Shown: positions 18,699 to 27,583 of the stretch, in pieces | How the letters are laid out: each line of letters starts with the position of its first letter | Numbering within the stretch: position 1 is the stretch's first letter | NCBI GenBank assembly: GCA_002256345.1 | Contig: NKIY01000006.1 | Coordinates: 62,001 to 126,000 of the forward strand | DNA length: 64,000 nt | Reading direction: 5' to 3' | Source: Bradyrhizobiaceae bacterium PARB1 | Lineage (GTDB): Bacteria > Pseudomonadota > Alphaproteobacteria > Rhizobiales > Xanthobacteraceae | Made by a program: the position numbers and the translations under genes | The notes under the pieces: model-generated | Told to the model about the DNA's origin: nothing | Databases searched by the model: none | The model's input: only the letters and a program-made list of their open reading frames with translations

Positions 18699-19853
18699 CT
18701 AAATCGCGGTCGCATGTGCGCCGCGGCGGCGACTTTCCAGTGCGTCCAGATAGATCTGCTGAATCCGACTCAGAAATACCGCTTCAGAATATTCGGCGTC
18801 AACGCGGGAACGGCCCGCTGCGCCGAAACGTTCGGCGAGGGCTGGGTCGTTCAGCAGCCGGTTGACGGCATTGGCCATCGCATCCGAATCGTGGGGCGCA
18901 ACCGTAAAACCCTCGAGGCCATGGCGGGCGATGGTTGGAACCGCGGTAGGAAGGCTGGTATTGACCACCGGCAATCCTGCCGCCATCGCCTCGATCTGGA
19001 CAATGCCGAATGCTTCCGCTGTTGTGACCGAGGGCAGTACGAAGGCTCTCGCCGCACTCAGCCAAACTTTCATGGCATCGCGTGTCAGGAAGCCTGTCAG
19101 TATAAGGCGGTCGGAAACGCCGAATTCCGCCGCGAGTTGTTGTAGGTGCTGATATTCGTTGCCCTGGCCGACGATCACGACCTCACCTTCGATCCGTTGA
19201 AGGGCCTTCAGCAGCACTGGAAAGCCTTTGTAAGGCACAAGTCGTCCCATTGAAATCACTAGGCGTGGATGTTTGGCGCGCAGCGCGTCGACCTCCTTTT
19301 GCGTGTTGTTGTTATTGAGATCGGACCATTCGTCGAGCTCGATGCCGTAAGGTACAATCACGCATTTGCCGGCATGCGGTCGGAGAAACGGTGAACCATC
19401 AATGATTGACTGGTCGGATACGATGATACGATCTGCACGTGCCAGCGTGCGCCGGACAAAAGGTGCAATTAGAGGCATCACCGCCTTGCGGCCAAGAATC
19501 TCTGCGTGCCAATGTACCACAACCGCGATGGTGTCGGGCGCGCCGAGCGAGAGACCGAGATCGTTGAGCGGGAACGGCGCGTGCAGGGCAAGCACGTCAC
19601 ATGCGTGTGCGGCTTGTTTTAGTGCGAGCGGAAACATCGGAGAGATCGGCATCGACGAAATCTCGCCGAACGAACGCATCGCCGTTACTGCCGCGCCGTC
19701 GAGGTTAAACCGCCGTGTTGCCCCTTTGGCGCGTACCGTGAGCACGCTTACTTCTACTCCGCACTTTCGCAACCGCGTCAGTTGTGAGATCACGGCGGGG
19801 ATGCCGCCTTCGATATCCGGCCGAAAAATCTTGTAAGCGTGTGTCACGCGCAT
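18699..19853 (-). CDS. GT4-family glycosyltransferase
   Basis: A 384-residue GT-B glycosyltransferase. SMGRLVPYKGFPVLLKALQ opens the C-terminal domain, and EAFGIVQIEAMAAGLPVV is a clear E-x7-E signature; the N-terminal GGIPAVISQLTRLRKCG is the usual glycine-rich loop and first helix of GT4 enzymes. I choose ATG 19853 (MRVTHAYKIFRPD) because the chain becomes family-like only there; the frame continues to 19907. It precedes the exporter genes on the same strand with about 190 bp between them. Confidence 0.88.
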   Translation of the reverse strand: MRVTHAYKIFRPDIEGGIPAVISQLTRLRKCGVEVSVLTVRAKGATRRFNLDGAAVTAMRSFGEISSMPISPMFPLALKQAAHACDVLALHAPFPLNDLGLSLGAPDTIAVVVHWHAEILGRKAVMPLIAPFVRRTLARADRIIVSDQSIIDGSPFLRPHAGKCVIVPYGIELDEWSDLNNNNTQKEVDALRAKHPRLVISMGRLVPYKGFPVLLKALQRIEGEVVIVGQGNEYQHLQQLAAEFGVSDRLILTGFLTRDAMKVWLSAARAFVLPSVTTAEAFGIVQIEAMAAGLPVVNTSLPTAVPTIARHGLEGFTVAPHDSDAMANAVNRLLNDPALAERFGAAGRSRVDAEYSEAVFLSRIQQIYLDALESRRRGAHATAI

Positions 19854-20328
19854 CAATGTAGAGCCTTTCGTCATGGTAAGCAGTTTTGCGGCGTGATTCG
19901 ACCGCACTGAGGTATTGGGCTCAGACGTTCCGCGGAATTGTCATTTCGATGCTAGGTGGTTTCGGTCTATTGGCATGTGAAATCCTGATAATAACGTAAC
20001 GCGTAGCCGTCAGGCATCGGTAACTTCGACGCGCAATGATGAAACTGCACGGTGTGATCGGATAGTAAATCCAAGATCATTGGAGTAGTGGGACGAGGGA
20101 ATCGTCGATACGGTTAAGGCTTGGAGTACTTGTTCTTGTCTTGCGGTCGTGAGCTAGTCGGTGCAGTAAGTCGTTTCGTGGTATGACAATCGGATCTATG
20201 TCGATGTGGCACACTCACGCCGGTTGTCAATTTTCTTCTTGTCCTTGCGTGCTTGCGAAGCCGACCGTAGCCTTGGATGAGGTAAACTATGTCTCGGATG
20301 TAACCTTGCCACTTCATCCGGTCGTAGA
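19854..20328. other. Gene-free, AT-richer intergenic stretch
   Basis: About 475 bp between the divergent glycosyltransferase and acyltransferase genes. Composition shifts to AT-rich here and stays so through about 21.6 kb. Short frames exist but none has a plausible start and family resemblance. It must hold promoters for both flanking genes; I cannot point to convincing -10/-35 elements, an insertion sequence or an RNA gene. Confidence 0.5.
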
Positions 20329-21390
20329 ATGGAACTCGTGTTGAAATTTGATAGCATCCAAGTATTGCGTGCCATTGCAGCAAATCTTGTGTTGCTGGCG
20401 CATTTGTCCGTTATCGAAGTTAAATACGGTCATGGCGTCGTGATCTTGCCGGACTGGATTGGGTTTGGAGGCGCCGCTGGTGTAAACCTATTTTTCGTCA
20501 TCTCAGGTTTTGTCATGGCGCTGGTTGCGCGCAACGCCAACTGGCGAAATTTCATAGTTGCCCGCGTAATCCGGATTTATCCAATCTACTGGTTTTATAC
20601 CTCGTTGGTCTTGTTTGTATTTTTAATTCGACCCGAGATGGTCAACCAATCCTTTGTGCATCCGCCGTCCATTGTGAAATCCTATCTACTGTGGCCAGAG
20701 GACGTGCTGCCATTGCTTGCGGTCGGGTGGACACTGATTCATGAAATGTACTTTTATGTCGTGATGGCGATCTTCATAGCGTTTGCTATCCCGCTTCGCG
20801 TTGCTTTGTCGATCTGGGTGTTGATCGTGATCGCAATCCCACTCTTGTTGGGCGCGAGTTCGCCAGCTGCGGCGGTTATTTTTCATCCCATGACGCTGGA
20901 ATTCATCGCAGGAGCAGTGATCGGGCTCGTTGTATCAAATGGCTTTTTGCGCGGAGGTTTGGTTTGCTTGATCGCTGGTTTAATGCTGTTAATCGTCGGC
21001 TATTTCTTCTATGGACATGGTCTTACGATCGCCAATGAGAGTTGGACGCGCGTCATTTATCTCGGCTTTCCGTTTATTCCAATTGTTTACGGAGTCGTAT
21101 CGATAGAGCGTCGAGGCCAATGGCCCGAATTAGACTGGCTTTCCAAACTCGGAGATGCTTCTTATTCGACTTATCTCAGCCACGTTCTTGTGGTGTCCGT
21201 GCTTGGGCGCTTCTTCGCCGCGTTGCCGCTGCATATCTTCGCAAGCGAAACAGCCTTCCTGATTGCATGCCTGATCGTTGCAAATGTTGTCGGGAGCTTG
21301 AGCTTCATATTCTTTGAGAGGCCGACCTTGCGATGGCTACGGTCCGGGCGTCTTCTTGCAGGTCGATACACGGGGAGCACCGCGATGTAG
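20329..21390 (+). CDS. Membrane acyltransferase, OafA/acyltransferase-3 family
   Basis: Transfers an acyl group (often acetyl) to a sugar of a surface glycan at the inner membrane. The chain of 353 residues has about ten hydrophobic segments; IQVLRAIAANLVLLAHLSV with the essential His near residue 24, VNLFFVISGFVMAL, and ARVIRIYPIYWFY are the classic acyltransferase-3 markers. The gene is AT-richer than its neighbours in codon use, suggesting a different origin. It is isolated by long intergenic regions on both sides. Confidence 0.92.
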   Translation: MELVLKFDSIQVLRAIAANLVLLAHLSVIEVKYGHGVVILPDWIGFGGAAGVNLFFVISGFVMALVARNANWRNFIVARVIRIYPIYWFYTSLVLFVFLIRPEMVNQSFVHPPSIVKSYLLWPEDVLPLLAVGWTLIHEMYFYVVMAIFIAFAIPLRVALSIWVLIVIAIPLLLGASSPAAAVIFHPMTLEFIAGAVIGLVVSNGFLRGGLVCLIAGLMLLIVGYFFYGHGLTIANESWTRVIYLGFPFIPIVYGVVSIERRGQWPELDWLSKLGDASYSTYLSHVLVVSVLGRFFAALPLHIFASETAFLIACLIVANVVGSLSFIFFERPTLRWLRSGRLLAGRYTGSTAM

Positions 21391-21637
21391 GTTAGTCTCT
21401 AAGATGCGCACGCAGAAAGGGAGGGCACTCGCTGGATTGATTTGGCAGGTCACGGATTCTCTTGTGGTAGAAGAGCGCACGTCTCCATCATTGGTGGTTT
21501 AGGTGCGTTACGCCAATAAGGATGCGCAATTGTTCTGCCAATGCCTATTTTTGACCGATTTCTCGGCGTCTTTGGTGTGGCGCGAAGTTGGCCTACGCGG
21601 CTCGCGGCCGTCAGAGTAAGTATGTTTAAGAGATGGC

Positions 21638-22804
21638 ATGGTTGAGTTTGGTGGCGGGACCGCTATCGAGGTGAGCGACGTGGAAACTATTGTGCTGCTG
21701 AAGGATAGCCTGAGAGATCAGGCGCTGCCTATCTGGTCTACTGAAGGCTGGGATAGGCAATCGGGCGGTTTTGTCGAACGATTAGGCGGTAACTGTCACG
21801 CCGACCTCACCGCCCCCCGCCGCGTTCGTGTCCAGGCCCGTCAGATCTACTGCTTCGCCAAGGCCGCCCAACTTGGTTGGTATCCCGGAGGTGTCGAGAT
21901 AGCCCGGAAAGGCCTCGACTATATGCTCGCCAAGGCCCAATCCCCCGACGGCAAGCCGGGCTTCGTCCATCTCCTGGCTCCCGATGGCTCTGTCCTCAAT
22001 CCCCTCCGCGACACCTACGATCACGCCTTCATCTTGCTGGCGCTGGCGACGGTCTACCAGATTGATCGTGATGTGAAGGTGCGCGCCGAGATCGATAGCC
22101 TGATGCATTTCATTGATACGCAGCTCCGCTCGCCGGATGGCGGCTATGTCGAGGGCATCCCCGCTGCTATGCCCCGCCGGCAGAACCCGCAGATGCATCT
22201 CTTCGAAGCCTTCATCGCGGCCTTCGATGCTACCCACGATCCCGCGTTCCAGCAGCGGTCGGGCGATATCTTCGGGCTGTTCGTCTCAAATCTCTTCGAC
22301 GCCAAAACCGGGATGCTCGGCGAGTATTTCGAGCAGGACTGGTCGCGCATCGAGCCGGTCAGTATCGAGCCCGGCCATCAGGCCGAATGGGTGTGGCTGC
22401 TCAAGCAGTTCGAGCGCATCACCGGTTGTCCCACGGGAAAATATCGCGCCGCTCTGCTGGAGTCGGCGCTGCGCTATCGCGATGCCACCGGTTGTCTTGT
22501 CGACGAGGGCGACGTGCATGGAAACGTCGTCAAATCGACCCGGCGGCTGTGGCCGCAGACCGAGATCGTCAAGGCATGGCTGGCGCAAGCCGAGTCCGGC
22601 GTCGAGGGTGCGGCGGATGAGGCGCAGGCGGCCTTGGCGCGGCTGGACAAGTACTATCTCCAGCATCCGGTCAAGGGTGGCTGGTATGACCAGTTCGACG
22701 CGTATGGAAATTCGCTCGTGGATACGATCCCGGCGTCGTCCTTCTATCACATCCTCTGCGCGCTCGCGGAGGCGGATCGCGTGCTCGGGCCGGACGCTCA
22801 GTAG
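21638..22804 (+). CDS. AGE-family epimerase/isomerase
   Basis: A 388-residue member of the N-acylglucosamine 2-epimerase / mannose isomerase (alpha6/alpha6 barrel) superfamily. Visible marks are QARQIYCFAKAA, PQMHLFEAFIAAF (with the conserved His), EPGHQAEWVWLLKQFE (catalytic His) and RLWPQTEIVKAWL. Substrate could be mannose, GlcNAc/ManNAc or a phosphorylated hexose; the family does not allow a choice by sequence reading alone. The start ATG 21638 lacks a strong ribosome-binding site. It converges with the FkbM gene with a single base between the two stops. Confidence 0.85.
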   Translation: MVEFGGGTAIEVSDVETIVLLKDSLRDQALPIWSTEGWDRQSGGFVERLGGNCHADLTAPRRVRVQARQIYCFAKAAQLGWYPGGVEIARKGLDYMLAKAQSPDGKPGFVHLLAPDGSVLNPLRDTYDHAFILLALATVYQIDRDVKVRAEIDSLMHFIDTQLRSPDGGYVEGIPAAMPRRQNPQMHLFEAFIAAFDATHDPAFQQRSGDIFGLFVSNLFDAKTGMLGEYFEQDWSRIEPVSIEPGHQAEWVWLLKQFERITGCPTGKYRAALLESALRYRDATGCLVDEGDVHGNVVKSTRRLWPQTEIVKAWLAQAESGVEGAADEAQAALARLDKYYLQHPVKGGWYDQFDAYGNSLVDTIPASSFYHILCALAEADRVLGPDAQ

Positions 22805-22805
22805 C

Positions 22806-23702
22806 TCAGTACGTCTTTCCTAGCAGCTCGAAGGGTGATGCGCTGCGGACGCGCTGGCCGACGAAATCGAGATCGCGCACGAACATCTCGTCGAGTTTCC
22901 CACCGGGATCGAGCCTGCGTGCCGCCGGATCGTAGGCGACCGGCGCAAAGCCGTGGCTGCGCAGATGGGCGCGGATGCCATCGATCGTTTCGCCGTAACG
23001 TTCGATCAGGCCGTTGATCTCCACCATCACCACCTTGAAATCGGGATGGGCGAGGATGCGCGGGGCGCCGCGCAGCACATGCATCTCATAGCCCTCAACA
23101 TCGAGCTTGAGCGCGCGGGGCACGCGGTCGCCGGCGATGTCGTCGAGGCGGCGCTGTGGCACCGTCGTGCCGTCGCCCTGCACCACATGGTTAAGACCGT
23201 GCTGGCCGACTGAGAGCGTCAATGTGCCCTCGGCATCGCCCGCCGCAGCATTGTGCAGCTCAATGCGGTCCTCCAGCCGGTTGAGCCGCACATTGTCGGA
23301 CAGCGTACGGAACGTATCGGGGGCCGGCTCGCAGGCGATCACCTGGCAGCCCGTGGCCCTGGCCGAGAGGAGGCCATAGACGCCGACATTGGCGCCGATA
23401 TCGAGCAGCAGATCGTCGGAGCGCAGGAAGTGGCAGAAGAAGCCCATATTGCGGAAGTCGTAGAACTGGTGGAGATAGAGGCCGGTGGCAAAATTGCTCT
23501 GGTTCGGCACGATGATCTGCAGATCGTTCGGCAGCTGCAGCACCACTTTGTGGTTCATCGTCTTGCGCGCGAGATTCCAGCTGACATAGTCGAACAGCGT
23601 CTTTGCCTTGCTGCCGGTTGTGAGCGGATGCGCGAGAATGTCGCGCACGACGCCGAAACGCTCCATGCCAAGTCTGAAATAACGGAAAGGCCGAAAGGTC
23701 AT
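22806..23702 (-). CDS. FkbM-family methyltransferase
   Basis: SAM-dependent O-methyltransferase likely to methylate a sugar hydroxyl of the polysaccharide. DIGANVGVYGLLSAR is motif I (SAM binding), VIACEPAPDTF follows as the acidic strand-2 end, and LKLDVEGYEMHVLRGA is the conserved FkbM hallmark. 298 residues, no membrane segments. Methylated terminal sugars can serve as chain-stop signals in ABC-dependent export; this role is an inference. Confidence 0.9.
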   Translation of the reverse strand: MTFRPFRYFRLGMERFGVVRDILAHPLTTGSKAKTLFDYVSWNLARKTMNHKVVLQLPNDLQIIVPNQSNFATGLYLHQFYDFRNMGFFCHFLRSDDLLLDIGANVGVYGLLSARATGCQVIACEPAPDTFRTLSDNVRLNRLEDRIELHNAAAGDAEGTLTLSVGQHGLNHVVQGDGTTVPQRRLDDIAGDRVPRALKLDVEGYEMHVLRGAPRILAHPDFKVVMVEINGLIERYGETIDGIRAHLRSHGFAPVAYDPAARRLDPGGKLDEMFVRDLDFVGQRVRSASPFELLGKTY

Positions 23703-23977
23703 TGCGCGGAATCCGTGCGGACAGGCGTGAACCGGCGATTGGCGGCCGCTCCCGTTCGCTGCGAGACCGACTTTAGGTTACCGACACATTGCAGGTATTA
23801 GCCAGCCTGTCAGCCAGAACCGTGCGAAAGCGTTAAGAGCCCGGTCTCGGCATCAAAAGCGACGATATGCGTCGCCTGGGCAGTCCCAGACGCATCTGTG
23901 ACAAAGATCACGTCGCTTTCGTCGTATTTGAAACGAATACGATGCATCCGCAATCCGATTGACCTCGGCGGGGCCGG

Positions 23978-24409
23978 TCAGTTGCGGGGCTTTGCGCGAA
24001 AAACGACGAAATGCGACATGGCGAAATTGACGACGAAGGCCGTGAAAATAGCGCAAATCTTGGCGGCATAGACGGGCATGACTTTCGACAGCACCAGCAA
24101 GGTCGCTGTATTGGCAATCATGCCGAGAAAGCCCGACGCTGCAAAAACGAAATAATCCTTCCGGCGAAGCTGGCGGCCGGACTCCGCCCGGAACGTGATC
24201 ATGGTATTCATGACATAGGAGCAGGACACCGCAACCATCCAGGCCGCCACGTTGGCCGGCACGATCGGAACATTCAGCGCCTGATAGGCAATGCTGAAGA
24301 CGCCGAAATCGATGGCCGCATTGGCGACGCCGATCACGCCGAAGCTGATCATCTTGGTCACCGTCGGGTGACGCAGCCAGGCCTCGGCGGTTTGCAGCAG
24401 TTTCAACAT
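23978..24409 (-). CDS. GtrA-family membrane protein
   Basis: A 143-residue inner-membrane protein with four predicted hydrophobic segments. ISFGVIGVANAAIDFGVFSI at the start of the first span and SYVMNTMITFR before the loop are typical of the GtrA/DPMS flippase-like family, which is thought to move undecaprenyl-phosphate sugars across the membrane for side-branch glycosylation or acts as a C-terminal partner of GT2 enzymes. No GtrB-like GT2 is directly adjacent; the GT2 at 4505 is the only one in the window. Confidence 0.87.
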   Translation of the reverse strand: MLKLLQTAEAWLRHPTVTKMISFGVIGVANAAIDFGVFSIAYQALNVPIVPANVAAWMVAVSCSYVMNTMITFRAESGRQLRRKDYFVFAASGFLGMIANTATLLVLSKVMPVYAAKICAIFTAFVVNFAMSHFVVFRAKPRN

Positions 24410-24601
24410 CCAGTGTGGTCGCGATCTTCGGAACTCGGTCGCTGCATAGCAGGATCGGATTGCGAAGTCCGGGCTTTTTCCGGAAGCAGGTCTGCTCCGC
24501 GCGAGAGCTTGATCCCGACAAGTGACGCCGGTTTTCGAGTAAGATCATGCGATAATGGAGAAAACGGCGCGAGGCCGGTTCTCGAAGGTGAAGCAGGCTC
24601 G

Positions 24602-25825
24602 CTAGCTGCTGCGCTCGTCGGCGATCACCTTCCCGTCATTCGGCAGCGAGCCGGGGGCAACCAGCTCCACCGTCCCGCCGAGTTTGCTGATCGCCCGCAG
24701 GGTGGCGGTGACAGCCTCCTGCAGCCCGGCTTCGCCGTTTGCCTCGGCTTTCAGCACCATGGCGTCGCTTTCGCCGTCGCGGGACACCACCAGCCGGAGG
24801 CGGCCGAGTTCCGGGTGCCGTTTGCCGATCTCGGCGATCTGCTCGGGGCGCACGAACATGCCTTTCACCTTGGTGGCTTGGTCCGCCCGGCCCATCCAGC
24901 CCTTGATCCGCATATTGGTTCGTCCGCATGGGCTGTGGCCGGGTAAGGCGGCGGTCAGGTCGCCCAGCGCCAGCCGGATCCAGGGATGGCGTGGATCCAA
25001 CGAGGTCACGACGATCTCGCCGACGTCGCCTGGCGCAACCGGATTTCCGGTGCCGGGGGTAACGATTTCCAGAATCAGGTCCTCGTTGACGATCAGTCCC
25101 TCCCGGGCCGGGCTTTCATAGGCAACGAAGCCCAGATCGGCGGTGGCGTAGGCCTGATAGGCGTCGATCCCGCGCGCCTTGATTTCGGCCTGCAGGGAGG
25201 GCGGGAAGGCCGCGCCGGACACCAAGGCTCGCTTGATCGAGGAAACGTCGCGCTGGGCCTTCTCTGCGGCGTCCAGGAGTATCTTGAGGAAGTCCGGGGT
25301 GCCGGTATAGGCCGCTGGCCGATAGGCTTCGATCAGTTCCAGCTGCTGGTCGGTATTGCCGGGCCCGGCCGGGATCACGGCGCAGCCGAGCGCCCGGGCG
25401 GCGCCGTCGAAGATGAAGCCGCCCGGGGTCAGGTGATAGCTGAATGTGTTCAGCACGATATCGCCGGGCTGGAACCCCGCGGCATGCAAAGCGCGGGCGC
25501 CATGCCATGGGTCGGCCTGCTTCGATTCGGGTTCGAAAATCGGGCCGGGGGACGTGAATAGCCGGCCGAATGAGCCCGGCTGGGCCGCTACGAAGCCGCC
25601 GAAGGGCGGCTTGGCCTTGTGCAGCGCCGGCAGGTCCGATTTCCGCAGCACCGGCAGCTCCGCCAGCATGGCCGGGCTGACGATGGCGGCTGGATTGATG
25701 TCCCTCAGATGTTCCGCATAGGCCGGCGCCTGCATGGCATGGCGCAGCGCGTCGGGCAGGCGCGAGAACAGATTGGCGTGGCGGTGCGATGGGTCGCAAT
25801 TTTCGAGGCTGTCGAAGTGGCGCAT
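24602..25825 (-). CDS. PaaK-like phenylacetate-CoA ligase family protein
   Basis: A 407-residue adenylate-forming protein. LPVLRKSDLPALHKAKPPFG matches the N-terminal segment of phenylacetate-CoA ligases, GSFGRLFTSPGPIFEP stands where the phosphate loop is expected (a much altered version of the usual SSGTTG), YATADLGFVAYES replaces the YGLTE motif, and MRIKGWMGRADQATKVKGMFVRP is a good match to the C-terminal hinge. The degenerate ATP loop makes true ligase activity uncertain. It is the second PaaK-like gene of the locus and is divergent from the VTT-domain gene. Confidence 0.82.
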   Translation of the reverse strand: MRHFDSLENCDPSHRHANLFSRLPDALRHAMQAPAYAEHLRDINPAAIVSPAMLAELPVLRKSDLPALHKAKPPFGGFVAAQPGSFGRLFTSPGPIFEPESKQADPWHGARALHAAGFQPGDIVLNTFSYHLTPGGFIFDGAARALGCAVIPAGPGNTDQQLELIEAYRPAAYTGTPDFLKILLDAAEKAQRDVSSIKRALVSGAAFPPSLQAEIKARGIDAYQAYATADLGFVAYESPAREGLIVNEDLILEIVTPGTGNPVAPGDVGEIVVTSLDPRHPWIRLALGDLTAALPGHSPCGRTNMRIKGWMGRADQATKVKGMFVRPEQIAEIGKRHPELGRLRLVVSRDGESDAMVLKAEANGEAGLQEAVTATLRAISKLGGTVELVAPGSLPNDGKVIADERSS

Positions 25826-25895
25826 CTGGCTATGTCCTGGTGGTTGCGACGTTGCGGTCGTTCCTCGGCCTGTGCTGGCGTGCTACGGGACAGTC

Positions 25896-26537
25896 ATGTC
25901 ATCAGAACGTATCGTCCAATGGCTCGAAAGCTGGGGCCAGCTTGATCTTCCTGCGGCGGGCGTCCTGGCCGCTTTGGTCGTTGCGTCCTCGTTCCTGCCA
26001 TTTCCCCGAACCTTCGTTTTCATTGGCGCGGGTGCCGCATTTGGCATGGGCTCCCTGTTGGTCATTCTTCCGGTTGCCGCTGTCGCATCGGTTCTGGCGG
26101 CGCTGCTTGCACGTCATGTCTTGCGCAACTGGGTTGAACGGCAGATCGAAAAGCGCGCCACCTGGCGCCTGATTGCGCAGGCTGTGAATGACGAAGGTTG
26201 GCGCATTATGGCCCTGATGCGCTTCTTCGGCCCGATGCCGAATTCCGCGCAAAACTACCTGTTCGGCCTCACCAAGATCGGCCTGCTGCCCTATTTCCTG
26301 ATCACTACGATCTGCACGATGCCGCAGCTTGTGTTCTTCAATTATCTCGGTGCGTCCGGTCGCGCTTTGCTGCTGGAAGATGGATCGTCCCTCAAGCGCG
26401 GGTTGATCGTTGCCGCGGCCCTCAGCATGGCCGCGATCGTGTTCCTGGTCTCCCGCCGCGTGCGCACGATCCTGGCGCGCAAGACGGGCGTCGTCTTTGC
26501 CGGGCCGGTTTGTGGCGAGCAGGTTGTCCAGAACTAG
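25896..26537 (+). CDS. TVP38/TMEM64-type VTT-domain membrane protein
   Basis: A 213-residue inner-membrane protein. After the ATG at 25896 the chain has hydrophobic segments with FLPFPRTFVFIGAGAAFGMG near the start and MRFFGPMPNSAQNYLFGLT in the middle, the arrangement of the VTT (SNARE-associated/DedA-like) family, linked to lipid scrambling or membrane homeostasis. The frame runs back to 25734, overlapping the divergent PaaK-like gene; those residues are not membrane-like and I exclude them. Its stop overlaps the convergent livF stop by 4 bp. Confidence 0.82.
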   Translation: MSSERIVQWLESWGQLDLPAAGVLAALVVASSFLPFPRTFVFIGAGAAFGMGSLLVILPVAAVASVLAALLARHVLRNWVERQIEKRATWRLIAQAVNDEGWRIMALMRFFGPMPNSAQNYLFGLTKIGLLPYFLITTICTMPQLVFFNYLGASGRALLLEDGSSLKRGLIVAAALSMAAIVFLVSRRVRTILARKTGVVFAGPVCGEQVVQN

Positions 26538-27373
26538 AGCCACCGTTTCCGCCGCTTGAAGCTCTTGAGGTTCTTGAAGCTCTTGCGCTGGTCGCCGGCG
26601 CCGCCGAGATAGAACTCCTTCACATCCTCATTGTCGCGCAATTCATCGGCAGTGCCGTCGAGCACCACCTTGCCCTGTTCCATGATATAGCCGTGACTTG
26701 CCACCGAGAGCGCGGCGCGGGCGTTCTGCTCCACCAGCAGAATGGTGACGCCGAGATCGCGATTGATCTTCTTGATGATGGCGAAGACCTCCTTCACCAG
26801 CAGTGGCGACAGGCCCATCGACGGTTCGTCCATCAGGATCATCTTTGGCCGCGCCATCAGGGCGCGCCCGATCGCCAGCATCTGCTGCTCCCCGCCGGAC
26901 AGGTAGCCCGCAAGGCCGGTGCGTTCCTTCAGGCGCGGGAAGTAGTCATAGACCATGTCGATATCGCTGGAGACCTCGCCGTCGCGGCGGGTGAAGGCCC
27001 CGAGGCGCAGGTTCTCCTGACACGTCATGTCGGCAACGATGCGGCGCCCTTCCATCACCTGGAAGATGCCGTGGCGGACGATCCTGTCGGGATCGGTGCC
27101 GTCGATCCGCTCGCCGTCGAACATGATCTCGCCGCGCGTGACTTCGCCGTCCTCGGTCTTGAGCAGGCCGGAGATCGCTTTCAGCGTCGTGGACTTGCCG
27201 GCACCATTGGCGCCGAGCAATGCGACGATGGCGCCTTTCGGCACTTCCATGCTGAGGCCGCGCAGGACAAGAATGACATCGTCATAGACGACCTCGATGT
27301 TGCGGACATCGAGGAGGGGGGCGGTCAATATTTGGGTGGACGCGGGCGGCTTTGCTTCGGTAGCGGTTTGCAT
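26534..27373 (-). CDS. livF: Liv-type ABC importer ATPase LivF, operon A
   Basis: Second ATPase of the operon A importer. Walker A ALLGANGAGKST, C-loop YLSGGEQQMLAIGRAL, Walker B MILMDEPSMGL, and VEQNARAAL in the switch region define a LivF-type subunit. At 279 residues it is longer than the usual ~235: there is an N-terminal extension of about 20 residues and a basic tail (SFKNLKSFKRRKRW) encoded by a 13-bp direct repeat. It is the last gene of operon A, separated from the binding-protein gene by a palindromic repeat block. Confidence 0.92.
   Translation of the reverse strand: MQTATEAKPPASTQILTAPLLDVRNIEVVYDDVILVLRGLSMEVPKGAIVALLGANGAGKSTTLKAISGLLKTEDGEVTRGEIMFDGERIDGTDPDRIVRHGIFQVMEGRRIVADMTCQENLRLGAFTRRDGEVSSDIDMVYDYFPRLKERTGLAGYLSGGEQQMLAIGRALMARPKMILMDEPSMGLSPLLVKEVFAIIKKINRDLGVTILLVEQNARAALSVASHGYIMEQGKVVLDGTADELRDNEDVKEFYLGGAGDQRKSFKNLKSFKRRKRWL
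26555..26585. repeat. 13-bp tandem repeat in the livF tail
   Basis: CTTGAAGCTCTTG occurs at 26555-26567 and again at 26573-26585, a period of 18 bp or six codons. It encodes the repeated K-S-F-K/L-K elements at the C-terminus of the operon A LivF. Confidence 0.75.
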
Positions 27374-27390
27374 ATGTAGCTCCGACTTCT

Positions 27391-27566
27391 CTTTCCTCCC
27401 CCTTGTGGGGTCTGGCGGACGAATTCGTCCGCCATAGGTGGCCGGCCCTCTTGGGCCGGACGGGTGGGGGTAGCCACAGGCTCTGGCGCCTGCGGAGGCA
27501 CCCCACCCCCGCCTATCGGCGGACCCTCCCCACTGCGCGGCTGCGCCGCTTGGGGGAGGGAGGCCA
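27391..27566. repeat. GC-rich block of nested palindromes between binding protein and livF
   Basis: The gap between the operon A binding-protein gene and livF is packed with inverted repeats: a perfect 20-bp palindrome at 27414-27433 (GGCGGACGAA plus its complement), CCGGCCC / GGGCCGG at 27442-27459 around a 4-nt loop, complementary GGGTGGGGGT / ACCCCACCCCC arms, and outer complementary CCTCCCCC and GGGGGAGG arms. This is the style of mobile repetitive palindromes found between genes in Bradyrhizobium and relatives. It could lower livF expression relative to the upstream genes. Confidence 0.7.
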
Positions 27567-27583
27567 TGGGCCGCGTCGCTAAC

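Noticed and set aside
23853-24548. 231-codon minus-strand frame around gtrA
   Set aside because: The GtrA frame inside it has membrane segments and family motifs; the longer frame has neither.
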